From assembly GCA_041395745.1 (NCBI GenBank), contig JAWKZV010000001.1, forward strand, positions 62,001 through 126,000: 64,000 nucleotides of DNA, read 5' to 3'. Under the pieces are notes generated by a model. It worked only from the letters and a program-made list of their open reading frames with translations. It did no database searches and was not told where the DNA came from. This DNA comes from Porticoccus sp041395745 (lineage in GTDB: Bacteria; Pseudomonadota; Gammaproteobacteria; Pseudomonadales; Porticoccaceae). Numbering within the stretch: position 1 is the stretch's first letter; the number at the start of each line of letters is the position of its first letter. Both the position numbers and the translations under genes were made by a program. This document shows positions 50,785-58,584 of this stretch, one piece after another.

Positions 50785-50871
50785 CAAGGTTGTCAAGTTC
50801 ACTCCGGGCCTTCGGCCCTGCGCGGGACAAATTAAGCTTCGCTCAATTTGCCCCTTACAACGGCGTTAAGT
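50779..50871 (+). repeat. attC6
   Basis: GCATAAC (R'') to GTTAAGT (R'), 93 bases, crossover after G50865. Internal hairpins include CGGGCCTTCGGCCCTG and AAATTAAGC...GCTCAATTT. Confidence 0.85.
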
Positions 50872-50878
50872 GTCGGCA

Positions 50879-51172
50879 ATGAAATGCATCGAATGCAAAC
50901 AAGATATAAAGATTGAAGAAGCGCTTTTGAATAGCCCTTTTTCATGGCCTGAGATGGAAACTATCTGGCATAAGTGTTCTAAATGTGGCGCTGGTAACCA
51001 CATACGCTTTACTGATGGAGGCTATGGCCAAATTAAAATACTCGGTGCGCCCGGCCCCGATTGGGAGCAAGTTAGTAGTTTCAGTGAGTCATCTATAAGT
51101 TTGCGTAAAGACCCCGGCTATCTTCATGTCTGGCTGAAAGGTAAGCATCATGAAATTAAGGCTCGCGAGTAA
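50879..51172 (+). CDS. Cassette 7: small zinc-ribbon-like protein
   Basis: The 97-residue frame starts eight bases after attC6. It has CIEC near residue 3 and CSKCG near residue 34, a four-cysteine set able to bind one zinc, followed by a basic/aromatic segment and a tail HVWLKGKHHEIKARE. Family and role are unknown. It stops just before attC7. Confidence 0.65.
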   Translation: MKCIECKQDIKIEEALLNSPFSWPEMETIWHKCSKCGAGNHIRFTDGGYGQIKILGAPGPDWEQVSSFSESSISLRKDPGYLHVWLKGKHHEIKARE

Positions 51173-51175
51173 AAC

Positions 51176-51250
51176 ACTTAACAAGCACAAGCAGGCAGGG
51201 ACAAACTTTCCGCTAGCGCTCCAAGTTTGCCCCTGTTGCGGGCGTTAAGG
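51176..51250 (+). repeat. attC7
   Basis: ACTTAAC (R'', exact consensus RYYYAAC) to GTTAAGG (R'), 75 bases, crossover after G51244. Its interior differs from attC3 at only two positions across about 65 bases. Confidence 0.9.
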
Positions 51251-51256
51251 TTTTCA

Positions 51257-51742
51257 ATGAGTCCTCGTGAATTCTTCCCAAATATGCCAGACGAATTGTT
51301 TGAAATCTGGATACGGCCAGCTATCGAAAGATACGGCTGGCAGTTTTCGGAAAGCAGCATATCCATCGAGGGTACTGACTGGAAAGAAGTGTTTGGTTCA
51401 ACCATCAATTTCTCCCTCTTTCGTAAGCGGCCTTGGACATTCACAGAACTTGATATGAGAAAAGACCTCCTTCATAAAAATAGCCTGTGTACCATCCTGC
51501 AAATAACCGAAGTGGCCACAGCATCTTCTACAGATATCAAGGTACTGCCATTTACAAGAGAGAAATTCCAAGAATATGCGCTCTGGGCCAAACAGCATTC
51601 CAGGATCAAAGCTCCCGTGGTCGCCATTAAAAATGGGGCCACTGGTTCGTACCAGCTCGTAGATGGCCATCACCGCCTCGCGGCTTACCTCAGCGTCAAT
51701 CCCGCTCATAGAGAGTCAATCCCATGTTGGTACACAGCGTAA
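51257..51742 (+). CDS. Cassette 8: ParB/sulfiredoxin-fold protein
   Basis: The 161-residue product begins MSPREFFPN seven bases after attC7. The C-terminal half has the ParB-like nuclease signature: PVVAIKNGATGSYQLVDGHHRLAAYLS, where GHHR is the conserved nucleotide-binding motif. The N-terminal half (LFEIWIRPAIERYGW) is unfamiliar. ParB-like domains bind CTP or ATP in partition proteins, kinases and some defence or toxin proteins; the role here is open. Confidence 0.72.
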   Translation: MSPREFFPNMPDELFEIWIRPAIERYGWQFSESSISIEGTDWKEVFGSTINFSLFRKRPWTFTELDMRKDLLHKNSLCTILQITEVATASSTDIKVLPFTREKFQEYALWAKQHSRIKAPVVAIKNGATGSYQLVDGHHRLAAYLSVNPAHRESIPCWYTA

Positions 51743-51745
51743 AAA

Positions 51746-51809
51746 CCTTAACAAGTGGCTGGTGCGGGAAGCCGTGCTGCGCACGTCTCCCCACAGCCAG
51801 GCGTTAGTG
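51746..51809 (+). repeat. attC8
   Basis: CCTTAAC (R'') to GTTAGTG (R'), 64 bases, crossover after G51803. Arms GGCTGGTG and CCCCACAGCC match attC4. Confidence 0.85.
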
Positions 51810-51840
51810 TCGAAAGCGAACTGAATCAAAGTAGGTGAAA

Positions 51841-53142
51841 ATGGATCTTCCTCAATTTCGAATTGAAAGAATATTCACGCGAGATCAGGCTCTGCTGTTT
51901 CAGGATTGGTTTCTATTATTAGCCAAGGGGCTAATCGAAATTAATGGCTCGGGATCATCTGGTACTTCTTGGACATTAAACACTAACGTACAAAATGCGA
52001 TAAAAATTACCTTCATACCTGAAGCGAAGGCGCTTGAGATAGAAGCTCAAAGGGATATTTCAGACGTTGTGAAGCAAATATCAAGCGAAGCACATAAACA
52101 CGTAGAATCTAATACTCCTACTCCAGGAGGTTGGTGGTCGATTGGATTCGATAAACAACAAGGAAATATGGATCAGAATTCGTTGTTACACATGATGAGG
52201 AATCTAGGGACATATAAAAGAGGACCAGAAAAATTACGCTTAGGACGCTCAGCATTGCTAGAGATAAAAGATGATACTGGGGAACATCCAGCGCTGTTTC
52301 CGAAGCTGAGTATTGAGGTATCTATTATTTCACCGGGCGCCCCTTCAGGCCCATTCTCAAAATCGCAAGTAGAAAAGATGGTGCCGATTGTAGGTGCAGT
52401 ACTTTCAAGCTGTTTTGGCACCCCTCTTACGCCGAGTCCAGCCTTGTTTCCCGTCAAAGACGAGAAACTTAACGAGGTTGTTGATGGCATTAAATCAAAC
52501 GATATTTTAGAACTGGGGTTTCAAGGAGTTCCGATTTGGAGCGTTCTTCAAAATTGCCACTTGTCAGGAGCCGGGGAATTAGCTGATCGTTTAGTTGGCG
52601 CTATGATGGCATATGAAGCTGGAATGCTGCAAAGAACGGATCATTCGACTCTACTATTTTTTGTTTCAGCAATTGAAGCGCTTACAGTTCCGAACCTAAA
52701 ATCAGCTAAAACACAAAGACTCAGCAAGCGATTCTGCAGCTTTTTAGATGACTTCGCCACTACTGCGATGGATGAAGTAATGGCTCATTCTAATTTTGAG
52801 CAGGCATTTGGAAGGATCACTAATAGGAAAAAATTTGCTGCGGAGTTATACAACTTAAGGTCGCAGCCGGTCCATACTGGACGCTTCGGGAATTACTCCG
52901 GAATGATGATGGCGGATGATCAATCTATGAAAGTTGGGTTGGTAAATGATGTGGTTACAGGTGCTATTGCCGCACTAATAAAGCAACCAGTTAGCTTGTT
53001 GTGGGGGCACCCAGAATTAGATCCCTCAATAACCATAAAGCTTAATCCGGACGAATATCAAAAAATAAAGAAGAAAGCAAAAAATCATCACAAGAAAGTA
53101 GACGAATACATTAAGTATTTATCACTTAAAAACATACACTAA
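51841..53142 (+). CDS. Cassette 9: large HEPN-like protein (Rx4H motif)
   Basis: The 433-residue product is the longest cassette gene. The N-terminal 250 residues are of unknown fold. From about 260 onward it is helical: LLFFVSAIEALTVPNLKSA, RLSKRFCSFLDDF and YNLRSQPVHTGRF, in which Arg340 and His345 form the RxxxxH of HEPN ribonucleases, in the arrangement seen in ApeA-type HEPN proteins. A lysine-rich tail (KKKAKNHHKK) follows. A role in RNA cleavage on infection is a reasonable guess. ATG at 51841; a GTG at 51835 is possible. Confidence 0.7.
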   Translation: MDLPQFRIERIFTRDQALLFQDWFLLLAKGLIEINGSGSSGTSWTLNTNVQNAIKITFIPEAKALEIEAQRDISDVVKQISSEAHKHVESNTPTPGGWWSIGFDKQQGNMDQNSLLHMMRNLGTYKRGPEKLRLGRSALLEIKDDTGEHPALFPKLSIEVSIISPGAPSGPFSKSQVEKMVPIVGAVLSSCFGTPLTPSPALFPVKDEKLNEVVDGIKSNDILELGFQGVPIWSVLQNCHLSGAGELADRLVGAMMAYEAGMLQRTDHSTLLFFVSAIEALTVPNLKSAKTQRLSKRFCSFLDDFATTAMDEVMAHSNFEQAFGRITNRKKFAAELYNLRSQPVHTGRFGNYSGMMMADDQSMKVGLVNDVVTGAIAALIKQPVSLLWGHPELDPSITIKLNPDEYQKIKKKAKNHHKKVDEYIKYLSLKNIH

Positions 53143-53197
53143 CAAGCGCGTCAATTAGGACGCTCGAAAGCTCGCGCCTATTACGCGGGCGTTATCC
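53137..53197 (+). repeat. attC9
   Basis: CACTAAC (R'') to GTTATCC (R'), 61 bases, crossover after G53191. Arms AAGCGCGT...ACGCGGGC pair across a short inner stem GCTCGAAAGCTCGC. Confidence 0.85.
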
Positions 53198-53224
53198 AAT
53201 TCAAATGATATTGTCAGGACGCGA

Positions 53225-53944
53225 ATGAGTAGAAAAAATAAGGTAGTTAGCTTGATCGTTCTTCTGGTCACTTTCGTATTGATTAAAGTCCTCTTCCCTG
53301 AGTCCGCTCCAATTGGAAATCAGGCACATACTATTTCTAATCAAAAAATAGTTATTATCCCAATGTCGGGTATTCCAACGTCATTCCTTTTGGCACTTAG
53401 GAAGACATTGGAATCTCAGCATGACACTGGTGTTCTTGTTGCCACTGCTCTAGGTAAAGGAGATGAGATGCTCATTCCAGGAAGCGACCAATATAATACT
53501 GATTATTTGGCGCTTGTTGGCAAGGAGATAGGGCAAAGTCTGGATAGGCCTAATGCATTTTTCATTGTTTTAACCAATGAAGATATAAATTCTCCTGATT
53601 CCGGTTTGAGGTTTGTATTTTCCGCACATTATGATGGGGTTTCTGTTGTTTCTTTGGCTAGAATAAATGAGCTGAATTTTGGATTGGTTCCTAAATTAAT
53701 TGAAATTCCCGGTACATTTCTAAAAATGCAAGAAAGGGCATTAAAGCTCATAAACAAAGCGATTGGCTATGGCGTCTATCACCTTGATGCTTCCTCAGAT
53801 ATAAATGATGTAATGTATGGCCCCATTATGGGCATTCATGATCTGGATAGAGTGGGAACTTGGTACCAGAAAGGCTTAACTAATCAATCAATGTCGCCTG
53901 CTTCTGGTCCTTTGCATGCGTCTCCTGTTCAGCACCATTATTGA
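53225..53944 (+). CDS. Cassette 10: membrane-anchored archaemetzincin-like protein lacking the zinc motif
   Basis: AGGA lies five bases before the ATG. The 239-residue product has a membrane helix (VVSLIVLLVTFVLIKVLF) and then a domain laid out like archaemetzincins: FIVLTNEDI, GLRFVFSAHYDGVSVVSLARI, RALKLINKAIGYGVYHL and DVMYGPI before LDRVG. Only Gly183 and His186 of the HExxHxxGxxH site remain; Ile176, Asn177 and Ile180 occupy the two zinc histidine and glutamate positions. It should not be a normal protease. No attC was recognised downstream. Confidence 0.7.
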   Translation: MSRKNKVVSLIVLLVTFVLIKVLFPESAPIGNQAHTISNQKIVIIPMSGIPTSFLLALRKTLESQHDTGVLVATALGKGDEMLIPGSDQYNTDYLALVGKEIGQSLDRPNAFFIVLTNEDINSPDSGLRFVFSAHYDGVSVVSLARINELNFGLVPKLIEIPGTFLKMQERALKLINKAIGYGVYHLDASSDINDVMYGPIMGIHDLDRVGTWYQKGLTNQSMSPASGPLHASPVQHHY

Positions 53945-54013
53945 GCCGCTAAGACCTCCCAATATTAGTTCCTCTCTTTATCAAGTTAAGTCTGGCGAGC
54001 GGTGAGCAGGGTA

Positions 54014-54604
54014 CTATCTAATCTCAAGATAGGGCAGCCAGCGCGCCGCTGGCTCCAGGTCCTCAATGTCGAATTCACCATAGGGTGGTGTTGTCAGGTC
54101 ATCCGGTGGCGATGAAATAGCATTGAGATCGACCGCCCGCGCAGTGCCGTGAATCGCGCCGTTATCGATGGTCATGTCGTAGTAGATACCATTCCATAGG
54201 TTGGCCCCGAATTCACTGGGCGTTTTGAACATGAACAGCAGGTCGTGCTCGAGCCAGCGTAAATCACCTCTCGAGACGGATCTGGGGTGTTGGTAGGGGT
54301 AGGGGATGAAACACCAGATCTCCTTGCCCTCCAAGCATTTCATTTCCTTCATCGACAGAAAGAAGTCTGTGAACCTCTCCGTATCAATGTGCAGTGTATA
54401 GGTAATCGTCTCATCTGCTGCCCGGGAAAAGTCCACGCCACCGATGGGGTACTCGACGCTTTTGTTATCTTTCAGATAAATTGATTTTTGACCGAGGGGA
54501 AAGTCGCCATTGGCGAGAGCCGGTTCATTCGCCACAACACATACGAACAGAAGAAGAACGCTGATGGCCAAAAATGAGGCATGGTTTAATGACAGAACGG
54601 CCAT
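54014..54604 (-). CDS. Exported protein of unknown function
   Basis: The 196-residue product has a signal peptide (LAISVLLLFVCVVANEPALA) and a mature domain of about 165 residues that is rich in aromatic and acidic residues (YTLHIDTERFTDFFLSM, CFIPYPYQHPRSVSRGDLRW, NLWNGIYYDMTID). Two cysteines (KCLEGKEIWCF) could form a disulfide. No family recognised. It marks the return of chromosome-like sequence after the integron. Confidence 0.72.
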   Translation of the reverse strand: MAVLSLNHASFLAISVLLLFVCVVANEPALANGDFPLGQKSIYLKDNKSVEYPIGGVDFSRAADETITYTLHIDTERFTDFFLSMKEMKCLEGKEIWCFIPYPYQHPRSVSRGDLRWLEHDLLFMFKTPSEFGANLWNGIYYDMTIDNGAIHGTARAVDLNAISSPPDDLTTPPYGEFDIEDLEPAARWLPYLEIR

Positions 54605-54831
54605 AGCAGAATTCCCGGGTTATGTTTCCGTTCAAGTTTAGGGGACAGTCGTTTGGGCGCAATGGTACTTGAGTCGTGTTTGGTCTCAGGTGTTCTGAAT
54701 ATCCCTCTTGGGCCAAGCCTCTGGGCTGCATGCTGACCATTGATGCACAGGTGGACGATCGACCTCATGTGACAGCCGCATTGTGGGCAAAAGACTGGGC
54801 CGAACTCTGTTGAACCACACGAACAGGCCCG
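54586..54831 (-). pseudogene. Zinc-ribbon ORF remnant
   Basis: An open frame of about 81 codons with no start upstream (a TAA precedes it) reads RACSCGSTEFGPVFCPQCGC, a two-CxxC zinc-ribbon, then a basic tail (IAPKRLSPKLERKHNPG). It overlaps the start of the exported-protein gene. It looks like the end of a lost gene, perhaps transposase or phage derived, but the source cannot be named. Confidence 0.35.
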
Positions 54832-54894
54832 TTATGTCGAGGTCTACCTTATAATCCCTATTACTTTATCTATTCCCGCGAGTTGGCGGGTGCA

Positions 54895-56421
54895 ATGCCG
54901 GAAATGAAACCAGTGGTTCGAATCCCCTTTGACAATACCTACCTGCGCGTCGCGGACACACTGTTTGCGCGGCAACTGCCGACACCGGTTAAACAGCCGG
55001 GGCTGATTCGCATTAACGAAGCACTGGCGGAGGCGCTGTCAATCGACCCGAAGCAATTGGCCAGTGCCGAGGGCATCGCGGTCCTGGCCGGCAACCAGAT
55101 CCCGGAGGGTGCCGATCCCATCGCCACCGTCTATGCGGGCCACCAGTTTGGCGGCTGGAATCCGCAGCTCGGGGACGGCAGGGCTATTCTGCTTGGTGAG
55201 GTGATTGGCAAGGACGGTTACCGCTACGACCTGCAATTGAAGGGTGCCGGTGTGACACCGTTTTCCCGGATGGGCGACGGACGTTCGCCACTGGGGCCGG
55301 TGTTGCGCGAATATATCGTCAGTGAAGCCATGGCTGCCATGGGCGTGCCGACTACCCGCAGCCTGGCGGCGGTGACCACCGGGGAGTGGGTTGTCCGGGA
55401 TGAATTCCTCCCCGGGGCGATTCTCACCCGGGTGGCCCGCAGTCATATTCGGGTGGGGACGTTCCAGTACTTCGCCGCCCGGGAGGACCTCGATTCCCTG
55501 AAGCTGCTGGCCGATCATGTGATTGCACGCCACTATCCCGACGCTGCCCAAGCCGATAATCCCTATGCCTCGCTGCTGTCCCAGGTCATTGCGGCACAGG
55601 CCAGCCTGATCGCTCACTGGCAGTCGATCGGCTTCATTCACGGTGTCATGAACACCGACAATATGCTGATCAGCGGCGAGACCGTCGATTACGGCCCCTG
55701 TGCCTTTATGGAGAACTACGACCCGGCGACAGTGTTCAGTTCCATCGACCACGGCGGCCGCTACGCCTACAAAAACCAGCCCGCCATTGCCCAGTGGAAC
55801 CTCGCCTGGCTGGCGCAATCCCTGTTGCCGCTGATCAATGCTGACGAAGCGACAGCCGTAAACTTGGCGCAGACGGCACTGGGCGATTTCACCGATCGGT
55901 ATCTGGAACATTACCGGCGGCGGATGTGCGCCAAGATCGGGGTAGATCGGGCTGATGACGCCGCCAATGGACTGGTCGAGGAACTGTTGTCGTTGATGAC
56001 TGAATACCGTGTGGACTTCACCCTGGGATTCCGGGTACTGGCGGACTGGCTGGCCTGGGGAGGGCAGCCGGGTAACGGGGGTGATAGCGCCGATGAAATT
56101 GCCGCTGCCAGCCTGTATCCGTTGCCGACCGTATTTCAGGGCTGGTTACAACGCTGGCAGCAACTACTCGGACTCGGTCAGCGCCAGGAACCTTATATCG
56201 CTGCCATTCGCAGCCGCATGCTCGCCTGCAACCCTGTTTTTATTCCCCGGAATCACCAGGTGGAACGAGCGATTGAGGCCGGCAACGGCGGAGATTTTGA
56301 ACCCTTCCACCAGCTGGTAGAGGTGCTGGCCAAGCCGTTTGAGTACGACCCGGCGAGACGGGACTACGCCATGCACGCGACTCCCGAGCAGCGCGTAGCC
56401 CGAACCTTTTGCGGTACTTGA
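54895..56421 (+). CDS. selO: Protein adenylyltransferase SelO (YdiU)
   Basis: SelO is a pseudokinase-fold enzyme that AMPylates proteins in redox stress. The product from the ATG at 54895 is 508 residues: FDNTYLRVADTLFAR, VYAGHQFGGWNPQLGDGRAILLGEV, LKGAGVTPFSRMGDGRSPLG, FIHGVMNTDNMLI and DYGPCAFMENYDP. It ends RTFCGT, so the Sec/Cys that is conserved third from the end is Cys here. It is not in the selenium operon and needs no selenium itself. Confidence 0.95.
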   Translation: MPEMKPVVRIPFDNTYLRVADTLFARQLPTPVKQPGLIRINEALAEALSIDPKQLASAEGIAVLAGNQIPEGADPIATVYAGHQFGGWNPQLGDGRAILLGEVIGKDGYRYDLQLKGAGVTPFSRMGDGRSPLGPVLREYIVSEAMAAMGVPTTRSLAAVTTGEWVVRDEFLPGAILTRVARSHIRVGTFQYFAAREDLDSLKLLADHVIARHYPDAAQADNPYASLLSQVIAAQASLIAHWQSIGFIHGVMNTDNMLISGETVDYGPCAFMENYDPATVFSSIDHGGRYAYKNQPAIAQWNLAWLAQSLLPLINADEATAVNLAQTALGDFTDRYLEHYRRRMCAKIGVDRADDAANGLVEELLSLMTEYRVDFTLGFRVLADWLAWGGQPGNGGDSADEIAAASLYPLPTVFQGWLQRWQQLLGLGQRQEPYIAAIRSRMLACNPVFIPRNHQVERAIEAGNGGDFEPFHQLVEVLAKPFEYDPARRDYAMHATPEQRVARTFCGT

Positions 56422-56729
56422 TCTCCCCGTTAATTAATGCCCTTTTCTTTGTGCACTTTGCCCCAATTGTTGGGATTGCTACTGTGCCAAGCGCTGTACC
56501 TCTCGTGGCGAATCAATCATAACCTTCTGAATTAAAATAAAAATAAAGTCACCTCTCGGCGAGTTTCGGGAAGGTGTTTTCTGGCCGCGTTCTTGCAGTT
56601 TTCACTGTAAGAAGTTTTTGCGAACCGATAGCCCACTCTTGGTAACCCGGCCCGAACCATGATGAATCAACAGATTGCCAGCTTTTCCGTTCATTGTAGC
56701 GGTGTCTTTCCGTGGCTGGAGAATGGCCG
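56422..56729. other. Intergenic region without recognised gene
   Basis: About 300 bases of AT-rich sequence between selO and the globin gene. No terminator or promoter could be supported beyond a short AATTAAAATAAAAATAAA tract near 56530. Confidence 0.5.
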
Positions 56730-57194
56730 ATGACAGAACTCACCGTTTTAACCTATGGGGATGACGATGCCAGCTATCAGGCGGCAGGTGGTCTCGAGGG
56801 TATCACCCGGCTGGTCGATCGATTTTACGATTTGATGGACAGTCTGCCGGAGGCGCAAACCCTGCGGGCCATGCATTCCCGGGATCTCACAGACTCACGG
56901 CAAAAGCTGGTGTATTTTCTGTCCGGTTGGCTGGGAGGCCCAAAGCTGTTCGCGGAGCATTTCGGGCCTATCAGTCTGCCGGTGGCCCACAGTCACCTGC
57001 CGGTGAACCAGGAGACCCAGGACAGCTGGTTGCACTGTATGGATTTGGCACTGCTGCAACTGGATTACCCCGGGGAATTCCGCGAATACCTGATGAAAAA
57101 ATTCGCCGTGCCCGCTGAAAGCATTCGCCTGATGTCTGAGTTTAAAAGAGGTGATTCCCAATCTGATCCTTCGCCAAAAGGCCGAGCAGTATGA
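56730..57194 (+). CDS. Group II truncated haemoglobin
   Basis: The 154-residue product starts at 56730 with GGAG nine bases upstream. It has the trHb2 blocks: GGLEGITRLVDRFYDLMD, AQTLRAMHSRD, KLVYFLSGWLGGPKLFAEHFG and LPVAHSHLPVNQETQDSWLHC. The His in AHSHLPV is the proximal haem ligand and Trp of SWLHC is the conserved G8 Trp of group II. Such globins bind oxygen, NO or peroxide; a role in oxidative or nitrosative stress is likely. Confidence 0.92.
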   Translation: MTELTVLTYGDDDASYQAAGGLEGITRLVDRFYDLMDSLPEAQTLRAMHSRDLTDSRQKLVYFLSGWLGGPKLFAEHFGPISLPVAHSHLPVNQETQDSWLHCMDLALLQLDYPGEFREYLMKKFAVPAESIRLMSEFKRGDSQSDPSPKGRAV

Positions 57195-57255
57195 TGTGCA
57201 TCGACCTTGATGGAGGTAGTCAGGGTAAAGGGCTTACATACTGTGGAATCAAGGG

Positions 57256-57774
57256 CTACGGGCGTTCAAATCGATAGAAAAGATTTGGCTCGCTGACAAT
57301 GTACAAGTTTCCTTCTTCATCTAGGGTCACGCCTTCTGCCTGTCGGATGCTGTTCTTGAGCCCGGCAAACCCCATGCTCAGGGAGCGGAAACTGACCACT
57401 TCTCCTTTGTCTGTCATTTCTATCAACAGCTGTGATTCGTCGCTTAGCAAAATCAGGTGTCCTGTCTCCTGATCGAGAACGATGGAGGAGAGATCTCGAC
57501 TGAACAGATTGGTATCAACCAGTTCAGAGTGATTATGAATTTCCGGGAACAATCCCATGTTCAGGTTCTTCTGGAAGTCGCTGACCTCGATGATCTGCAT
57601 GGGGTCCCGTTCCTTGGTGATAAACAGACGATCGCCTTTGAGGTCGTAGTCCAGCCCCTCGTAGCCTTTGTTACCGCTGTGGCCCATGTCCAAAACAAGG
57701 CCAGAAAAATCACTTTTACTTAGCCAGCCATTCTGCAGCAATTCGCCGTTATCCTGACGGGGTAGATGGATCAT
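57256..57774 (-). pseudogene. SdiA-regulated (YjiK-like) protein, C-terminal fragment
   Basis: The 172-codon frame contains the second part of an SdiA-regulated beta-propeller: GHSGNKGYEGLDYDLKGDRLFI, DLSSIVLDQETGHLILLSDES and EGVTLDEEGNLYIVSEPN. It continues the protein in the next frame upstream; the two join if the CT repeat at 57779-57783 is two bases shorter. Either a real frameshift mutation or a sequencing error. Confidence 0.8.
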
Positions 57775-57776
57775 GG

Positions 57777-58211
57777 TCAGAGACTGGACTGCAGGCGCTC
57801 CTCGGCGACGACCAGCGTGTCATTCCCAGTGTAGGCTACTGCCTCCACATCGGAAAAACCATCCAACTGGTATTGCCCCAGAACCTCTCCATCTTTGTCG
57901 AGAGCGAACAACTCGACAGGATTATTGGTCACAGCCCAGAGCAGTTTGTGATCCGAGTCGTAGGCTAATCCGGAAAGTCCTTCATCAATACCCATAATTT
58001 CCTTGGCATCGATATTTACCTCGAACCCAGGTAGCCAGACAGAGCGTGTTTGCCATTCGTCGGCATGGTTGTTCGTCTTGAACCAGTAATAGAGGCGATC
58101 GTCCAGGCGGAGGAAATGGAACAGGTAACTGGTTAGAAGGGTTAGCAGGATGGCAAGCCACATCCATACCGACAGGTTCGGCCATCTTCGGCGAAAATAT
58201 TTAACGGTCAT
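57777..58211 (-). pseudogene. SdiA-regulated (YjiK-like) protein, N-terminal fragment
   Basis: The 144-codon frame has a membrane anchor (VWMWLAILLTLLTSYLF) followed by the start of the propeller: GIDEGLSGLAYDSDHKLLWAVTNNP and LDGFSDVEAVAYTGNDTLVVAEER. It stops after EERLQSSL and the rest of the domain is in the fragment below. Intact family members carry both parts in one chain of about 300 residues. Confidence 0.8.
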
Positions 58212-58584
58212 GCGGATTCAATCTTTCCCCGAGGCGCTTGTGCTTCCATGTTAGCACTGTTGTTAGTGTTACGGCCTTTGGAACTACGAATTGAGCCTAA
58301 CCGCCATGTATCGAGTCAAAATCTCTCCAATTCCCTGAAGAATGTGTTACCGGTGTGAGTCGAGCTGTGAGTGTAGTCGTAGAGGTTGTTTGTTAGACAT
58401 ACAAAAAGCCGTCAGTTCAGTGGGCTTTTAATAATTAGGTTCGCCCAAGACGGAATATCATTAATTTTCAGAGCACGACAGCAATGCTGACGTTCACGAT
58501 TAATACTGCGAACACTGCTATCCCTATCTTTTGTAGGCTGGAGTACTTTGAGGCTTATTTGGCTGCCGCTATTTTTTGCGGAGA
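58212..58584. other. Intergenic region
   Basis: About 370 bases without a recognisable gene. It separates the SdiA-type gene from the endopeptidase gene, both on the minus strand, and carries the hairpin listed at 58404. Confidence 0.5.
58404..58429 (-). terminator. Likely intrinsic terminator after the PbpG-like gene
   Basis: On the minus strand AAAAGCC and GGCTTTT form a 7-base stem around a 12-base loop and are followed by T-rich sequence (TTTTTG). It lies about 155 bases past the stop of the endopeptidase gene. Confidence 0.45.

Noticed and set aside
47868..53197. Regularly spaced palindromic repeats considered as a CRISPR array
   Set aside because: The repeats are 56-113 bases, diverse, and separated by genes; they have integron core sites. 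No cas genes or short identical repeats are present.
53945..54010. A GTTAAGTC near 53985 considered as the right core of an attC10
   Set aside because: No matching R'' site and no folding arms were found upstream.
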